Shown here: positions 13,005-25,965 of the stretch, in pieces | Numbering within the stretch: position 1 is the first letter of the stretch | Layout: each line of letters opens with the position of its first letter | Notes under the pieces: generated by a model | Seen by the model: the letters and a program-made list of their open reading frames with translations, nothing else | The model's database searches: none | What the model was told of the DNA's origin: nothing | Assembly (NCBI GenBank): GCA_012932295.1 | Contig: JAAONU010000002.1 | Location: 34,063,485 to 34,127,484 of the forward strand | Direction: 5' to 3' | Source: Cyclina sinensis | Taxonomy: Eukaryota > Mollusca > Bivalvia > Venerida > Veneridae | DNA: 64,000 nt | Position numbers and translations under genes: made by a program

Positions 13005-15690
13005 GAGTCTTAAGAAAGAAAACAGTGAGAGAGATGACTCACGAAAGTCCATTGACGTTAGAAAACTTTAATACAGATGTCTCGATACAGTCCTTTGACG
13101 TAAGAAAGCAATGACACAGACGCATCGATACAGTTCATTGCCGTTACAAAACGGTGAGAGAGATATATCCCGATAGTCTATTTAAGTCATAAACGGTGAG
13201 AACAGACACCTCACGACAGTCCATTGACTTTACAAAACGTTGAAACAGACGCCTCAAGACAGTCTATTGACGAAAGAACACGCCGAGACAGATATCTCGA
13301 TAAAATCCATTGACGTTGGTAAGCGGTGAAACAGATGCCTAACGACAGTCTATTGGTGCTACGAAACGGTGAGAAAGATGCCTCAATACAGAAAATTCAC
13401 GTTACAAATCAGAGACAGATGCCGTGCGAAGGTTCACTGAAGTCAGAAAATGATATGAGAATCACTTCACGACGGTCCACTGACATTATAAAATGGTGAA
13501 ACTGATGTACCAATACAGTCCATTGACGTTAGAAAACGGTGCGAAAGATGCCTTCCGACAGTCAATTGACGTAATAAAACTGTGAGAGAGATGCCTCACG
13601 TCAGTTCAATGACGTAATACAACTCTGAAAGAGATGCCTCACGACAGTCCTTTGACGTGATAAAACTGTAATAGAGGTGCCTTACGATAGTCTTTTGTCG
13701 TAAGAAAACGGTGAGAGAAGTGCCTGACGCAAGTCAATTGTCATAAGAAAACAGCAAAAGAGATGAATCACGACAGTCCATTGACGTAAGAAAACGATGA
13801 GAGAGATGCATCACGCTAGTCCGTTGACGTAAGAAAATGGTGAAAGAAATGTCTCATGCTACTCCACTGGCGTAAGGAAAAGGTCAGAGAGATGCCTCAT
13901 GACAGTCCAATGACGATAGAAAATGGTAAGAAAAGTACCTTACCCAGTCAATTGACGATAAAAGAAAACGTCAAAGAGATAAAAGTCCACTGACTTTATT
14001 GACGAAAGAAAACAGTGACAGAGATGCCTCACGACAGTCCATTAACATAAGTAAACGTTGAAATGGATGCCTCACGCCAGTCCACTGACGTTAGATAACT
14101 TAAAGACAGATGCCTCGGTAAGTCAAATGACGTAAGAAAGTAATGACAAAGACTCGTTGATACAGTTCATTGCCGTTACAAAACGGTTAGGGAGATATAT
14201 CTCGATAGTCCACTTAAGTCAAAAAAGGTGTAATAGACACCTTACGACAGGCAATTTAATTAACAAAGCGTTGAAACAGACACCACATTACAGTCTGTGT
14301 ACGAAAGAACACGACTTGACCATTGCCACGATAAAATCCATTTAAGTTGGCAAGCGGTGACGACAGCCGGTAGACGTAACAAAGAGAGAGAGAGAGAGAT
14401 GCCTTACGCCAGTCCATTGACATAAGAAAAGGGTGAGAAATGCCTCATGCCAGTCCATTGAAATAACAAAACAATGAGAGAGATGCTTCACGCCAGTCCA
14501 CTGACGTCAGAAAACGATGAGAGAGATACCTAATTCTAGGCCATTGACGTAAGAAAACGGTGAGATATATGCCTTACGAAAACCCATTGACGTAAGAAAA
14601 CGATGAGAGAGATACCTCACGCCAGTCCATTGACGTAAGAAAACGGTGAGAGATATGCCTCGCGAAAACCCATTGACGACAGAAAACGTTGAGAGAGATG
14701 CCTCTTGACATGTATTGACGTAACAAAACTGTGTGAGAGAGAGATGCCTCACTACAGTCCATTTACGTAATTAAATTGCGAGAAAGATGCCGCAAGGCAG
14801 TCTATTCACGTTATAAAACTGTCAGAGAGATGCCTCACGCCAGTCCATTGACGTAAGAAAACGGTGAAAGAAATGCCTCACGCCAGTCCATTGACGTAAG
14901 AAAACGGTGAGAGAGATGCCTCACGACAGTCCACTGACGTAAGAAAACGGTGAAAGAGATTCCTCACGACAGTCAATTAACTTGATAAAATTGTGAAAGA
15001 GATGCCTCATGACAGTCCTATGATAGAAAACGGTACGAAAAGCGTCTCACGACAGTCCTTTGACGTAATAAAACTGTGAGAGAGGTGCTTACCGACAGTC
15101 CACTGACGATGGAAAGTGGTGAAACAGATGCCTCATGACAGTCCATTGACGTAAGAAAACAGTGAGTGAAATGCCTCACGACAGTCCACTGGTGATAGAT
15201 AGCGGTGAAAGATGCCCAGTGAGGGTCCATTGACATAAGAAAACTGAGATAAAACTGAAGTAGGAAAACGTCGTTTAGAGAGATGCCTGACGACAGTCCA
15301 CAGACAATGGTAATCGGTAAAAGAGGTGCCTCATTACAGTCCATTGACGTAAGAAAACTGTGATATAGATGCCTCACGACAGTCCATTGACATAATAAAA
15401 CTGTGAAAGAGGTGTCTTACGACTGTCCATTGACGATGGAAAACGGTAAAACAGATGCCTCACGACACTACATTAACGTTAGGAAACGGCGGAACTGACG
15501 CCTCACGACAGTCCTCTGGAGTCAGAAAAAGATGAGAAAGATGCCTCACGACATACTTCTGACGTTAGAAAACGGCGAGACTGACACCTCACGCCAGTTC
15601 ATTTGAGTCAGAAAAGGAGGAGACAAACGCCTCACGACAGGTGTTTGGCGTTCTAAGACGATTAGACAGACGCCTCACCCGTTTTTAACT
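13005..15690. repeat. 43-bp degenerate minisatellite with TGACGTAA motif
   Basis: About 60 head-to-tail units of about 43 bp. The consensus runs 'gagagagatgcctcacgaca', then 'gtccattgacgtaagaaaac' and 'ggt'. Units are most uniform around 14,560-14,960 and more diverged at both ends; some are missing a few bases. Most units keep 'tTGACGTAAg' or 'tTGACGTTAg', a CRE/bZIP-like word. ORFs at 14,507-14,762 and 15,018-15,377 (minus) are repeat by-products. Confidence 0.92.
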
Positions 15691-18600
15691 AAGCTGTACA
15701 CTTAGCAGGGAGTTCAGCTTCTGATTGTACCTGTTATACATGACATGCTATTTACCATGGATGATTAAAGAAGAATAACTCTCCAAAACAAATTTCATCT
15801 CTTGTAAAGTCAGGTAAAATTTCTTTCTTAGATAGAACTGGTTGCGCTACAACAACCATTCTCTTTCAATGTTTTACCCATAGAAATATACATTTAGGCA
15901 TACTGAAGGAGAAATTTTGTGATGAAATGCGTTCGTCTCATAGATATTTTTTTCATCCTTTTTTCTCCTTTTCTTTTTCTTTTGTTTTCTTTATTTCGTG
16001 TACACACTGTTCAACAGCAGAAACGCATATCGCTTGCGCTAGATTTCATGAAACATCTCAATTTTCATCTAAATGTAGTTTAAATATTCATACGTTCACA
16101 CTATTTTGAATAGTTTTAATTCAAGGAAAATCCGAGAAGAAATATTGTCAACACGAAATTAGCTGATTGCGTCCATTAAGTTGGACTAAACTTCCACCCA
16201 GCGGATGTTGATACAGTGTTATACGCACACCATTCAAACTGTACGTCGCTACCAACAAGGGTAAACCTTAAGTCCTCAGCCCTTGGCCGTCTTCTTGTGA
16301 CAAAGCGTACTTTATGGTAAAGTGTCAATGTTTAGAGCCCTGTTTATGTTCCTAGAACCTGTGACCTGTCATCGGTTTATTCTCTTGAAGGAAACCGAAA
16401 GTATGACCCCATAAGAAATCAGTATTTCGCCCTTTAAATTTATCTTTGCCCTAAGATCACGATTTTAGCAATATTTCCTTTGTTTTCAAAGGAGCCAGTG
16501 TGAGCACTTTTTTTTATTTTTCACCTCAGTACAATAGGCTCTGTTAAAATGGACCGTTCGTCAAATTTGTAGCCCAGCGACCTAGAAACAAATCGTAGCA
16601 ACTTTGTGCATGCGGATTTTTGGAATTGTTAATCCGCTAACATCATAAGGTATATATTGTGATTCATTGAACTTAGTTATTAAAAAACACGGGGTCTGAG
16701 ACATTTTTTTCAGAAATGTAAAAAGGAAAGTTTTTTTTTTCTTTCTGAAGGAAGGAAATAACTTCTGATCGGCTCTTACGGTAGAATACCGAAGACGAGC
16801 TGTATTTTAGGGAATTTCGTCTTTCAATTAGTGAATAACCTGTTTACTGGGCTGTTAGATGCATAGTTGCTGGACTCTTTATTTCCTGAAGCACATAGCC
16901 GCGAAATTGGCACTTTAGTTCTTTTGCAAAAAAATAAATTACTATATACAAACCCGGCGCTTCATTTTGTGTTAAAATTTTAAACAGATTTCAACATCTG
17001 CGTTTTGGTTTCATAATACAACAGTTTACTGAAGTCATGAAAAATCAGAAAAAATGGCCCGCTTGCCTACTTTTAGATTGCTGAATGAAAGAAAACAAAC
17101 CACCAAAGATGTTTTCTTGATTCTAAAAACTAAATGTTGGAGTTTTCATTTCATTTTGTATGCGGTTTTCAGTAAGTCCAAAGATTACCAAAATAATGCC
17201 AAAGGATTTGTGTCTTAGAAATTTTTATTTAATTTTTGTTACGTGTCTGCTTAAATTTCCCGCTATTAAATCTTTACGGTAAACACCGGTGTATTCCCAT
17301 TGATAATTAGTGTTAAATTGGTTTTAATTGGCTGTTAAAACATGTTTATATGTCATTATCATGTACAATGTCGAAATAGATAATTGGTCGTTTTGAAAAA
17401 TATACGAAAATATGGACTCAAAAAGAAAATGGGTTTATGTAGTTTTTTACCACATCGTACACTTAGAGCACCTGCTAGTTAAAAGGAAAGATAAATGCGT
17501 CATAAATATTCAACCAATCGAATAAGCCGTTACAACGGACGTAGGCTGAACTGTCAATGTTATTATTTTCTTTTGTCTTATTCCTTAATTTGCCATGAAA
17601 ACATTGTCTAAATGATTAGATCCTTGCCAAAATGATGAATAATCACAGCCACCACGTTCACCAGAACGGTTTTCATCATAAATCCAGGTCGGAGGTATGA
17701 CATGACTTTCATATTATAATCAGTTGATAGTTTATCGTGTTTGTTTTGGTAAATTTTCTGTGAGGTCATCAGCTGATTTCTATCAGAATATAGTTTTCCT
17801 TCCTTCTCTTATTTCCAAGAGAGACCACATTAAATAAGTGATTTATGAAAGTGTATAACGTTGATTCTTATTGTGCACCTGCTTTCTTAGAAGACAGCTG
17901 ACTGTTTAGATTTGTATGGTACTCCTGCAACTTAAACAAAGGCTTTGTTTGTTTTTGTTATGCCATGTGGCTGGTGATGAAACCACTTTTGTATCCCTTT
18001 CTAAGATGTTTTAGTTTATTCATTGTTTGGTACTGGCTCATATGACCAACACCCCTCAGGAGTTGGGTAATATCAACTTTCAGGGTGCAGGTCAAAATAA
18101 AGATTACATCTCATTCCATAGTAGTTTTGTAGTGATACATGGAGGAGCCTCAGTTGAACCACACATTTGAAAGACAATTAGTAGCAATATTAGAGGAGAT
18201 GGTGATGTATTTTGCTACCCTTTGATGGCATGCCCTCAGAGTTGCCACTGAACCACAAATCTGCCACCATTGTTAAATTGTTTCACCTATATTGGCTGCC
18301 ACTTCTGTGTCAGACTTAAAAATATAAATAAACTTGAGTGTTTCTCCTGTAGTTAAGTTAAAAAGTTACCAAAGAATCTTCTTGTAAGATTTGCCCGTGT
18401 TGTGATATACTTACTTGAAACAATCTTTGAAGACATTTTGGGCTTTTTCAATTGAATATTCATATTTTCCTTACCTTGGATAACTTAAGCCTTGGTTTGG
18501 ATTGTTAATGTTATGGTAGGCTTTGTATATTTATACATGTATAAGGGAATTTCATATAACAATACTTGAAGAAATCAGGAAATTTCTTCATATTAAATCA

Positions 18601-19026
18601 TGCCTATTATTTGTATTTAGATCCCACTCTGTCAGAAGTTGCTTCTTACTTTTTTTACATGACACCGTGACTCATTAGAATCTGATAGGCAAGAGAGTGG
18701 GTTATAAAGTCTGTAGAAGTCATTGAGCAGGAGAATGACTTGATGACTGTAGGAGTGGAATGATGTTATCATGCTCCTTGGCTGACAAGATGAAAAAACT
18801 AAGCTTCTTTAATAGCATTGGAAAAGACCAGGTAAAGTCAGAACTAGGTTATGACATCCCAACATAATCACAATACTTATCTTACAAACAATATTTTGTG
18901 ATATATTCCTTTTTTGAGAGGTTACATAATTTTTTAGGAACACCCTTTTCCATTTTGGACAGTAAGAACACAGGGTAAGTTAACTACTGTCATTTGGTGA
19001 CAGTATCAGTCAGTCCAAAGGCATGT
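15691..19026. other. gene-free stretch
   Basis: No gene, RNA or repeat family recognised. The sequence is AT-rich with pyrimidine runs near 15,945-15,990. A small island near 17,480-17,560 contains a CCAAT word ('caaccaatcg') and is slightly richer in CpG. It could be a distant promoter or 5'UTR region of the plus-strand F-box gene, but nothing shows this. Confidence 0.4.
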
Positions 19027-19621
19027 TAACCGTAAATCATCGGGCATAAGTCGATCTCAGCCATAAGACGAGGGGTAGTTTCTGGCTTAGAATATCTGAT
19101 TTTAAATTAACTCCTTCCTTAAGTCAGGGGTATGGGTTGATGGGAGTGTGGGGCAAAGTAGGATGACAGAATAAAGGAAAAAAGACACAAACACAAAAAA
19201 AAATATCAAACATTTTTAATTTCTTCAATAATTTATTTGTTGATTTATTTTCTATATTTTATTAAAACACTTTACAAACAACCAGACACTTTATCATAAA
19301 GTGTTAAATAAAACAATTGCCTGTCTTCCTTGAAAATTAGTTTTAAATAATACAAGCACTGTTAAATACTTCATTATCTGCAATCACAACTACTCATATT
19401 CATTTGCTATAAATATCATTGCCTAACAAACTTCTTCAAATGTATAAGCATTTCTTGACGAGATAATTGTCTATTTCACTTACCGGTAATAGCAACTGAC
19501 GTGAAATTAAACTCCATGCACTTTCGTTTGTAATACTAAAGATTAACATGATCATCATCACAAGTTCTTTTTCAAAATCCTTCAAAGTCACGGAGTTCGA
19601 TAATCCAATTCCATGAGGTCT

Positions 19622-19835
19622 TTCTACATTTCTTCATACGGGCTCAAGCGTATTACACGACGTTTTTGTTGTCTGGGTAAATCCAAAAGAGAAGATTTGT
19701 TTTTACGCCAGTCCCTTACTAATTTCTCAGAGACATCAAACTCGTGCTGAGCTGCACAATTGTTTGTTTTTCGGCAAAGTCCACAACTTTAAGTTTGAAT
19801 GCACAGTCATATGCAGAACGCTTTCTCTTAGGCAT
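19622..19835 (-). pseudogene. Brinker-type HTH (pogo-like transposase N-terminus), frameshifted
   Basis: Reading the minus strand from the ATG at 19,835, the frame opens with MPKRKRSAYDCAFKLKVVDF, the usual basic start and first helix of BrkDBD/pogo-type DNA-binding domains. One frameshift then separates it from a second frame containing NCAAQHEFDVSEKLVRDWRK, the recognition part of the same domain. The second frame stops at 19,622. The catalytic DDE domain that would follow in a full transposase is absent. Domain identity comes from pattern recognition; the frameshift and stop are seen directly. Confidence 0.65.
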
Positions 19836-20151
19836 TTTGATTTCTTTACATAGCAATATTTCAAGTAATAATTTTAATCTACCGGTAGGCAATATCTTAA
19901 AGCAATAATTTATTCCTCTTAAAAGATTAACTACTTAAACTAAACATGCCAGTAAAGCCACGCCTTTTAATGAAAAAAGTCAAAGCACCGTAAACTGTAT
20001 TCATTGGTCAACATAGGATGATATTCAAATCCCCCTCATTACAAATTAGCGTTTGATAACTTCGGTTTCTTTGTTTTTCCCTTTGATCAAAGATGCCGCC
20101 TTCCCAATAATTGTAGTAAACACACATGTTGTTTGTCACGTTTACACCCGA

Positions 20152-20240
20152 CCTCGACCTGTACCAGGGTGACAGGTCTTTCTACATTTCTTCATACGGG
20201 CTCAAGCGTATTACATCCTCGACCTGTACCAGGGTGACAG
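20152..20240. repeat. 42-bp templated copy between 24-bp direct repeats
   Basis: The 24-bp word beginning cctcgacctgtaccagggtg occurs at 20,152-20,175 and again at 20,217-20,240. The DNA between them, with overlap (20,174-20,215), is a 42-bp exact copy of 19,616-19,657, in the same orientation. That source is the tail of the Brinker-like fragment about 560 bp upstream. Confidence 0.9.
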
Positions 20241-20540
20241 TTAACACGCTTTTGTAGTTACTGCTGCTTACTCAATTTAATGTCGACAAAAGGGATAATT
20301 ATTTGTCCGATTAAAACGGTAATTATTTGTTTTAGAAAGTTTTAATATGTAAATTGTTTTAGTAAACTGAAATTAATTTTATCTTTAAAAATAGTTGTGA
20401 TTTAAATGAATAAAAAAAACATGATAAAAAAATCATGAATAAACGACAAATGTCAGTGCATTATGTACAAATAAATCGCCGTTCAGATACGATGGTTAGT
20501 CCTAGTTATATAATGTAATCTCAGCACGTTTCCATCTTTT

Positions 20541-23281
20541 TTAGCTCACCTGAGCATGCTCATGTGAGCTTTTAGGATCCTTGATTGTCCGGCGTCCGTC
20601 CGTCCATCCGTCCGTCCGTCGTCCACAATTCATTCAAACGACATCTCCTCTGAAACCACTGGGCAAAATTTAATGAAACTTGCCTAGAATGTTCCTTGCA
20701 TGAAGCTCTACCAAGTTTGTTCAAATGGTTCCGGTCCATTGCATTTCTGGGTCACAGGAGCTGAAAACAGATTTTGAAACTTGGATCTTTAAAAATCTTC
20801 TTGTCAGAAACCACAAGGCCTGGAGCTTTGATATTTGGTATAAAGCATCATCTAGTGGACCTCTACCAAGTTTGTTCAAATTATGATCCTGGGGTCAAAA
20901 ATGGCCCCGCCCCAGGGGTAACTTGTTTTACATAGAGTTATATAGGAAAAACTTTAAAAATCTTCTTGTCAGGAACCGTAAGGCATAGAGCTAAGATATT
21001 TGGTGTGCAGCATTGTCTAGTGGACCTCTACCAAGTGTGTTCAAATCATGGCCTCTGGGTCAAAAATGGCCCCGCCCCAGGGGTAACTTGTTTTACATAG
21101 AGTTATATAGGAAAAACTTTAAAAATCTTCTTGTCAGAAACCGTAAGGCATAGAGCTAAGATATTTGGTGTGCAGCATTGTCTAGTGTTTCTCTACCAAA
21201 TTTGTTCAAATCATGGCCTCTGGGTCAAAACTGGCCCGGCCCCAGGGGTAACTTGTTTTACATAGAGTTATATAGGAAAAACTTTAAAAATCTTCTTGTC
21301 AGAAACCGTAAGGCATAGAGCTTATATATTTGGTGTGTAGCATTGTCTAGTGTTTCTCTACCAAGTTTGTTCAAACCATGGCCTCTGGGTCAAAAATGGC
21401 CCCGCCCCATGGGTAGCTAGTTTTACATAGAGTTATATAGGAAAAACTTTAAAAATCTTCTTGTCAGAAACCGTAAGGCATAGAGCTTAGATATTTGGTG
21501 TGCAGCATTGTCTAGTGTTTCTCTACCAAGTGTGTTCAAATTATACCTCTTGGGTCAAATTTGGCCCCACCCTGGGGTCATTGGTTTTACATAGGCTTAT
21601 ATAGGAAAAACTTCGAAAGTCTTCTTGTCTGAAACCACAAGGCCCTGAGCCTTAAGATTTGGTATGTAGCATTGTCTAGTGGACCTCTACCAAGTTCGTT
21701 CAAATTATACCCTTGGGGTCAAATTTGGCCCCAACCTGGCATCATTGTTTTACATAGGCTTATATAGCGATAACTTTGAAAATCTTCTTGTAGAAGGAGA
21801 AGTAGCATTTTCAGTCCAAATAATCTTGAAATTTGTCAGACAGGTTGTTTCTATGATTTCAAGCTCAAGTTCGAATACGGGTCATCTTGGTTCAAAAACT
21901 AGGTCACAGAGCCCAAAAATAGAAAAATCTCGTTAACACTCTAGAGGTTACATTTTCAGTCAAAATATCCCAGAAATTTGTTAAAAAGGTTGTTTTGATG
22001 ATTTTTAGCTCAAGTTCAAAATTGGGTCATCTGGGGTCAAAACTAGGTCACAGAGCCCAAATATTGAAAAACCTTGTAAACACTCTAGAGGTAACATTTT
22101 CAGTCTAAATAACCAGGAATCTGTCAGAAAGGTTGTTTCAATGATTTCTAGGTTAAATTTGAATATGGGTCATCTGAAATCAAAAACTAGGTCACAGAGC
22201 CCAAAAATAGAAAAAAAAACTTGTTAACATTCTAGAAGCTACTTTTCAGTCTAAATATTCTCCAAATTTGTCAGAAAAAATGTTTTAATGATTTCTAGCT
22301 CATATTCGAATAAAGGTCATCTGGGGTCAAAAACTAGGTCACAGACCCCAAATATGGAAAAACCGTGTTAACACGCATTGAGGTAACATTTTCAGTTCAA
22401 ATAACCATAAAATTTGTCAGAAAGATTGTTTTAATGATTTCTAGCTCAGTTTTGAATATGGGTTATCTGGGGTCAAAAACTAAGACACAGGGCCAAAAAG
22501 TAGAAAAACCTTTTTAACACTCTAGAGGTTACATTTTCAGCCAAAATATCCTGGACATTTGTCAGAAAGGTTGTTTCAATGATTTCTAGCCCAGATTAGG
22601 ATATGGGTCATCTGGGATTAAAAACTAGGTCACAGAGCCCTAAAATGTTAAAACCATTTTAACTATCCAGAGGTTAGTCATTTTCAGTCCAAATATCCTG
22701 GAAATTTGTCAGACAGGTTGTTTTGATGATTTCTAGCTCAAGTACTAATATGGGTCATCTTTGGTCAAAAACTAGGTCACAGAGCCCAAATATGGAAAAA
22801 CCTTGTTAACACTCAAGAGTTAAGATTTTAATTCAAAATAACCTGAAAATTTGTCAGAAAGGTTGTTTCTATGATTTCCAGCTCAACTTTGAATATGGGT
22901 CATCTGGATTAAAAAACCAGGTCACAGAGCCTAAATATCGAAAAACTTTGTAAACACTCAGAGGCTACATTTTCAGTCTAAATGTCCTGGAAATTTGTCG
23001 GAAAGGTTGTTTCTATGATTTCCAGCTGAGGTTTGGATATGGATCATCTGGGGTCAAAAACTAGGTCACAGAGCCCAAATATGGAAAAACCTTGTTAACA
23101 CTCTAAAGGCTACACTTTCAGTCCAAATAACCTTGAAATTTGTCAGAAAGATTGTTTGAATATTTTCTGGGTCAAGTTCGAATATGGGTCATCTGGGGTC
23201 AATTAACCAGGTCCATAGCAACTTTGTTAAAAGCAGTCATATTCAGGTGAGCGATATAGGGCCATCATGGCCCTCTTGTTT
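20541..23281 (+). mobile_element. tandem-repeat element E1 (HINE/pearl-like), 2.7 kb
   Basis: Begins after a T-run with a near-perfect 28-bp palindrome (AGCTCACCTGAGC ... GTGAGCT, 20,543-20,570), then a (TCCG)n tract. Domain A has about seven units of 165 bp, each with 'aatcttcttgtcagaaacc' (20,792, 20,957, 21,122, 21,287, 21,452 and on to 21,779). Domain B has about ten units near 145 bp, each with 'gtcagaaaggttgttt' (21,836 to 23,142). It ends with TCAGGTGAGC, the complement of the 5' GCTCACCTGA, a GGGCCATCATGGCCC hairpin, and TCTTGTTT. There is no coding capacity. A second, shorter copy is at 61,303-63,554. The Helentron link is an inference from architecture. Confidence 0.75.
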
Positions 23282-23609
23282 AAGTTTTGACTTTTGATTT
23301 TTTTCCATTACTCGACCATATGTCGATGTTGTACTTTGAGCTGATTTTCTGATGAAAAAAATATCGACTTATGCCCGATAATTTACGGTAATGCTGTCTA
23401 GTGTGGTATGTTATGATATCAGTTTCTGTGCATCATCTGTTTTGAGTTGATTTATTGTCCACTCAATGCTTGCTCATGTAAAGCAGACTCTTTGTTTATA
23501 GTTCTCTAATGTCTTGGGGATAGTGCAGAATAAAAAAAAAACATCCCATTCAAATACACTTCTAGGTTTTCTTGAATGCTTAGTGTATAGCACAAATCAG
23601 TGGGACCTT

Positions 23610-23695
23610 AGTAATCTTGTTAATGAGAATCAAACTCAAAGCTCTAGTTTACAAGTCTTGTGCATTCCCACTGGACCACTCATCTGTATCATTGA
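23610..23695 (-). repeat. degenerate tRNA-derived SINE-like head
   Basis: On the minus strand the sequence reads 'gtggtccagtggga' (A-box-like), then 'cttgtaaac', then 'gagtttgattctc' (B-box-like), at tRNA-like spacing. It lacks a clear cloverleaf and lies in repeat-rich DNA, so it is more likely a decayed SINE head than a tRNA gene. Confidence 0.35.
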
Positions 23696-24019
23696 TATCT
23701 GAAACCCATGTAAGCACATACCATTCCAAACACTACAGAGAGTAAGATCAATGGTCCATTTGATGCAGATCAATTTTTTGGCAATTTGTTAGATAACTAA
23801 CAAAAAAGCTGAGATGCCATTATGGCTTGTGCTGAACTGGTGTGTTGGCTTTCCTAATATCTTGTAAGCATGGTTTATACTTATTGAAATTTGTTTTCAA
23901 TCAGAGAATCAGTAATCATGTAATTTAAAGGAAATGCCACAGTTGTTAAAGAGGTCAGCTACATTTACGGTCGAGATCCTTGGTTGTGTATACAAAAAAA
24001 GACTTAAACTGAAGACAGT

Positions 24020-24175
24020 GGTGGATCAGTGGCCAATTGGTAATGTTCAGAACTTGTAATGATAAGTTGGTAAGTTTGATCCCACACTCCTCAACTAACA
24101 TTATGTCTTTTGAAAGATACTTTAAACAAAAGTTCCATGTACTGGCTGAAAAAAATAAAGGATTGAACTCCAGGG
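24020..24175 (+). repeat. degenerate tRNA-derived SINE-like element
   Basis: 'gtggatcagtggccaattgg' resembles an A box, and 'aagtttgatcccacac' resembles a B box about 45 bp later, with 'cttgtaatgataag' between. This matches the tRNA-derived head of invertebrate SINEs, followed by an AT-rich body. It is too diverged to be a tRNA gene. Confidence 0.4.
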
Positions 24176-25769
24176 TATATCTGGAATAGGATGCTATATG
24201 TATTGTACTATCTTTACAAATGGAAACAGTTTAATTCAACAGGGGACAATATATTTAGGCAAACAACACAAACTTAAATCCTTTTAAAATGAATGGGCCA
24301 GTGATGATTTTACTCTTTGGAATAAATTTATTCAAATTATACTTTTTATCAAGAAAGTTTTCTCTGAATTAAGTAACTCAAAATTATGATGTCACTCCTT
24401 CTATTGTTTCTGTGTTTCATCTAGAAGACAGTTTAGTCCATTGTAAAAGATGAATTTAGTGACATCAGATTGTGTACAGTTAAAGTTCGTTAAAGAATTA
24501 TGTTATAGATTAATGCACAGTTTTGAGTGGCCATTTCCCTTTTTAAATAAACTTGAGTTTGTGGTTGTTGTTAACTGGCTATATTTAAAGAAATAAAAAC
24601 TTACAGATGAAATGTGCTCCTCCTTGTTACAGTCTGGTCAGAATGTGTATAGTAGTTAGTATTGTTAAACAGCATACTCCAGGGCTAATATAAGACTGGG
24701 TTAGGCATGGGCTTATAATTAATTTCCAATAATGAAAAGTATGAAAACCCTGAATGCAATAAAATGTGAAGGAGTGGGCAACTAAAGGGTAATTTACTTT
24801 TTCATTAAATCTTGAGGAGAATGAGATATATACCAAAACTTGCCATGTAAAATTTTAAAAGAATATAGAATAATCATAAAGCAGATGTCCCTCATCTCCC
24901 TTGTACTGGTAACCTACACTTCAGTTTGTCTTAAGGATAAAGTCATGCACATTATCATATTGCTATGTAGTCTTTTTATAATGATTAGTAAGAGTAGGTT
25001 CATAGTATGATGTTGTGTACTGTAGCTTGATTGTATAAAAAAGATGTCCACCCTTACTTAGATCAACTGCCTACATGTACTTTAGCTTGATTGTGTAAAA
25101 AGCTCTCCCTTTGTTAAGTCACTCCCAAGACAGCACTCTGGTAAATCCAGTCACTTTAGAGAAAAGACTAGGTTAAGATTTTACATTACTGGTTCCCTAT
25201 AACATTATCATTCATATTTTAGACATGCTTTATAAAAACTTGCTACTTTTGTTTTAATGAAGGATGACACACTGGCCAATGAAAAGGACAGTAAACTTAA
25301 CCTTCACCCTGCTGATGACAACTGTTGTGCCTCTACACATTCTAGCACATCTGATCATGATTTGCACTGTTTGGTGTTAAGACAGTGTTCTGTCAATAAC
25401 CTTTTAAATGATGAAACTAATTGATGGACATGATCCATTTCAGAAATAAAGCAGGTTAAGGATTAAGGAAAGGAAAAGTTGAAAATGACCTAAAACTACA
25501 TATGTAGTCAAAATTTGTCTTATGTTTGAGAACCATTTTGTTTAATGAAGAAAAATACGTACAATATTTTCTGGTGCTCAATGTTGGCATAAATAAAAAA
25601 AAGAAAGAAGTAGATTCAAATATTCATTGATTGACCATCTTTTAATTCTTACTCCCACTAGAACAGAAATAGTGTTTCCTCTAAGATAATACCACAGTAT
25701 TATAATGAAGTGTCAAGCCTTCAGTCAGGTATTGTGTTCAACATCTTCAAAAAAAAAATAACTGCTGAT

Positions 25770-25965
25770 CCTTGGTGGCTGCATGGTTAGCACAGCTGAC
25801 TATGAATTTCAAGATTATGGTTTGATTCCACGTTGAGCCTTTCCTGTTAAGTCAGCTGTTGAAATGGATGTTAGACCCAAGTTCAATGACTCGTTCATTG
25901 AAAAGATGTTTTTTGGGAAAACGGTGGGACAAATAAATGTTTTACCACAATTTTTTTTCTATATT
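25770..25965 (+). repeat. degenerate tRNA-derived SINE-like element
   Basis: 'ggtggctgcatggttagcac' (A-box-like) and 'tatggtttgattccac' (B-box-like) at SINE spacing, followed by a body containing 'gttgaaatggatgttagacc' as far as a T-rich tail near 25,960. It appears related in layout to the 24,020 piece. Confidence 0.4.

Larger units (their letters stand above)
19027..23391. mobile_element. inverted-repeat DNA transposon remnant (pogo/Brinker-like) with nested insert
   Basis: A 26-bp inverted repeat bounds this segment: 19,030-19,055 starts CCGTAAATCATCGGGCATAA, and 23,363-23,388 is its reverse complement with one mismatch. Flanks on both sides read TAA, a plausible target duplication (TA or TAA). 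Inside lie a frameshifted Brinker-type helix-turn-helix fragment (19,622-19,835, minus) and an unrelated 2.7-kb tandem-repeat element (20,541-23,281). Without that insert the element would be about 1.6 kb and lacks a catalytic domain, so it is a non-autonomous or eroded copy. The pogo assignment is inferred from the DNA-binding fragment. Confidence 0.6.

Noticed and set aside
24020..25860. A- and B-box-like words that could mark tRNA genes
   Set aside because: No complete cloverleaf can be drawn and the acceptor stems do not pair; decayed SINE heads fit better.
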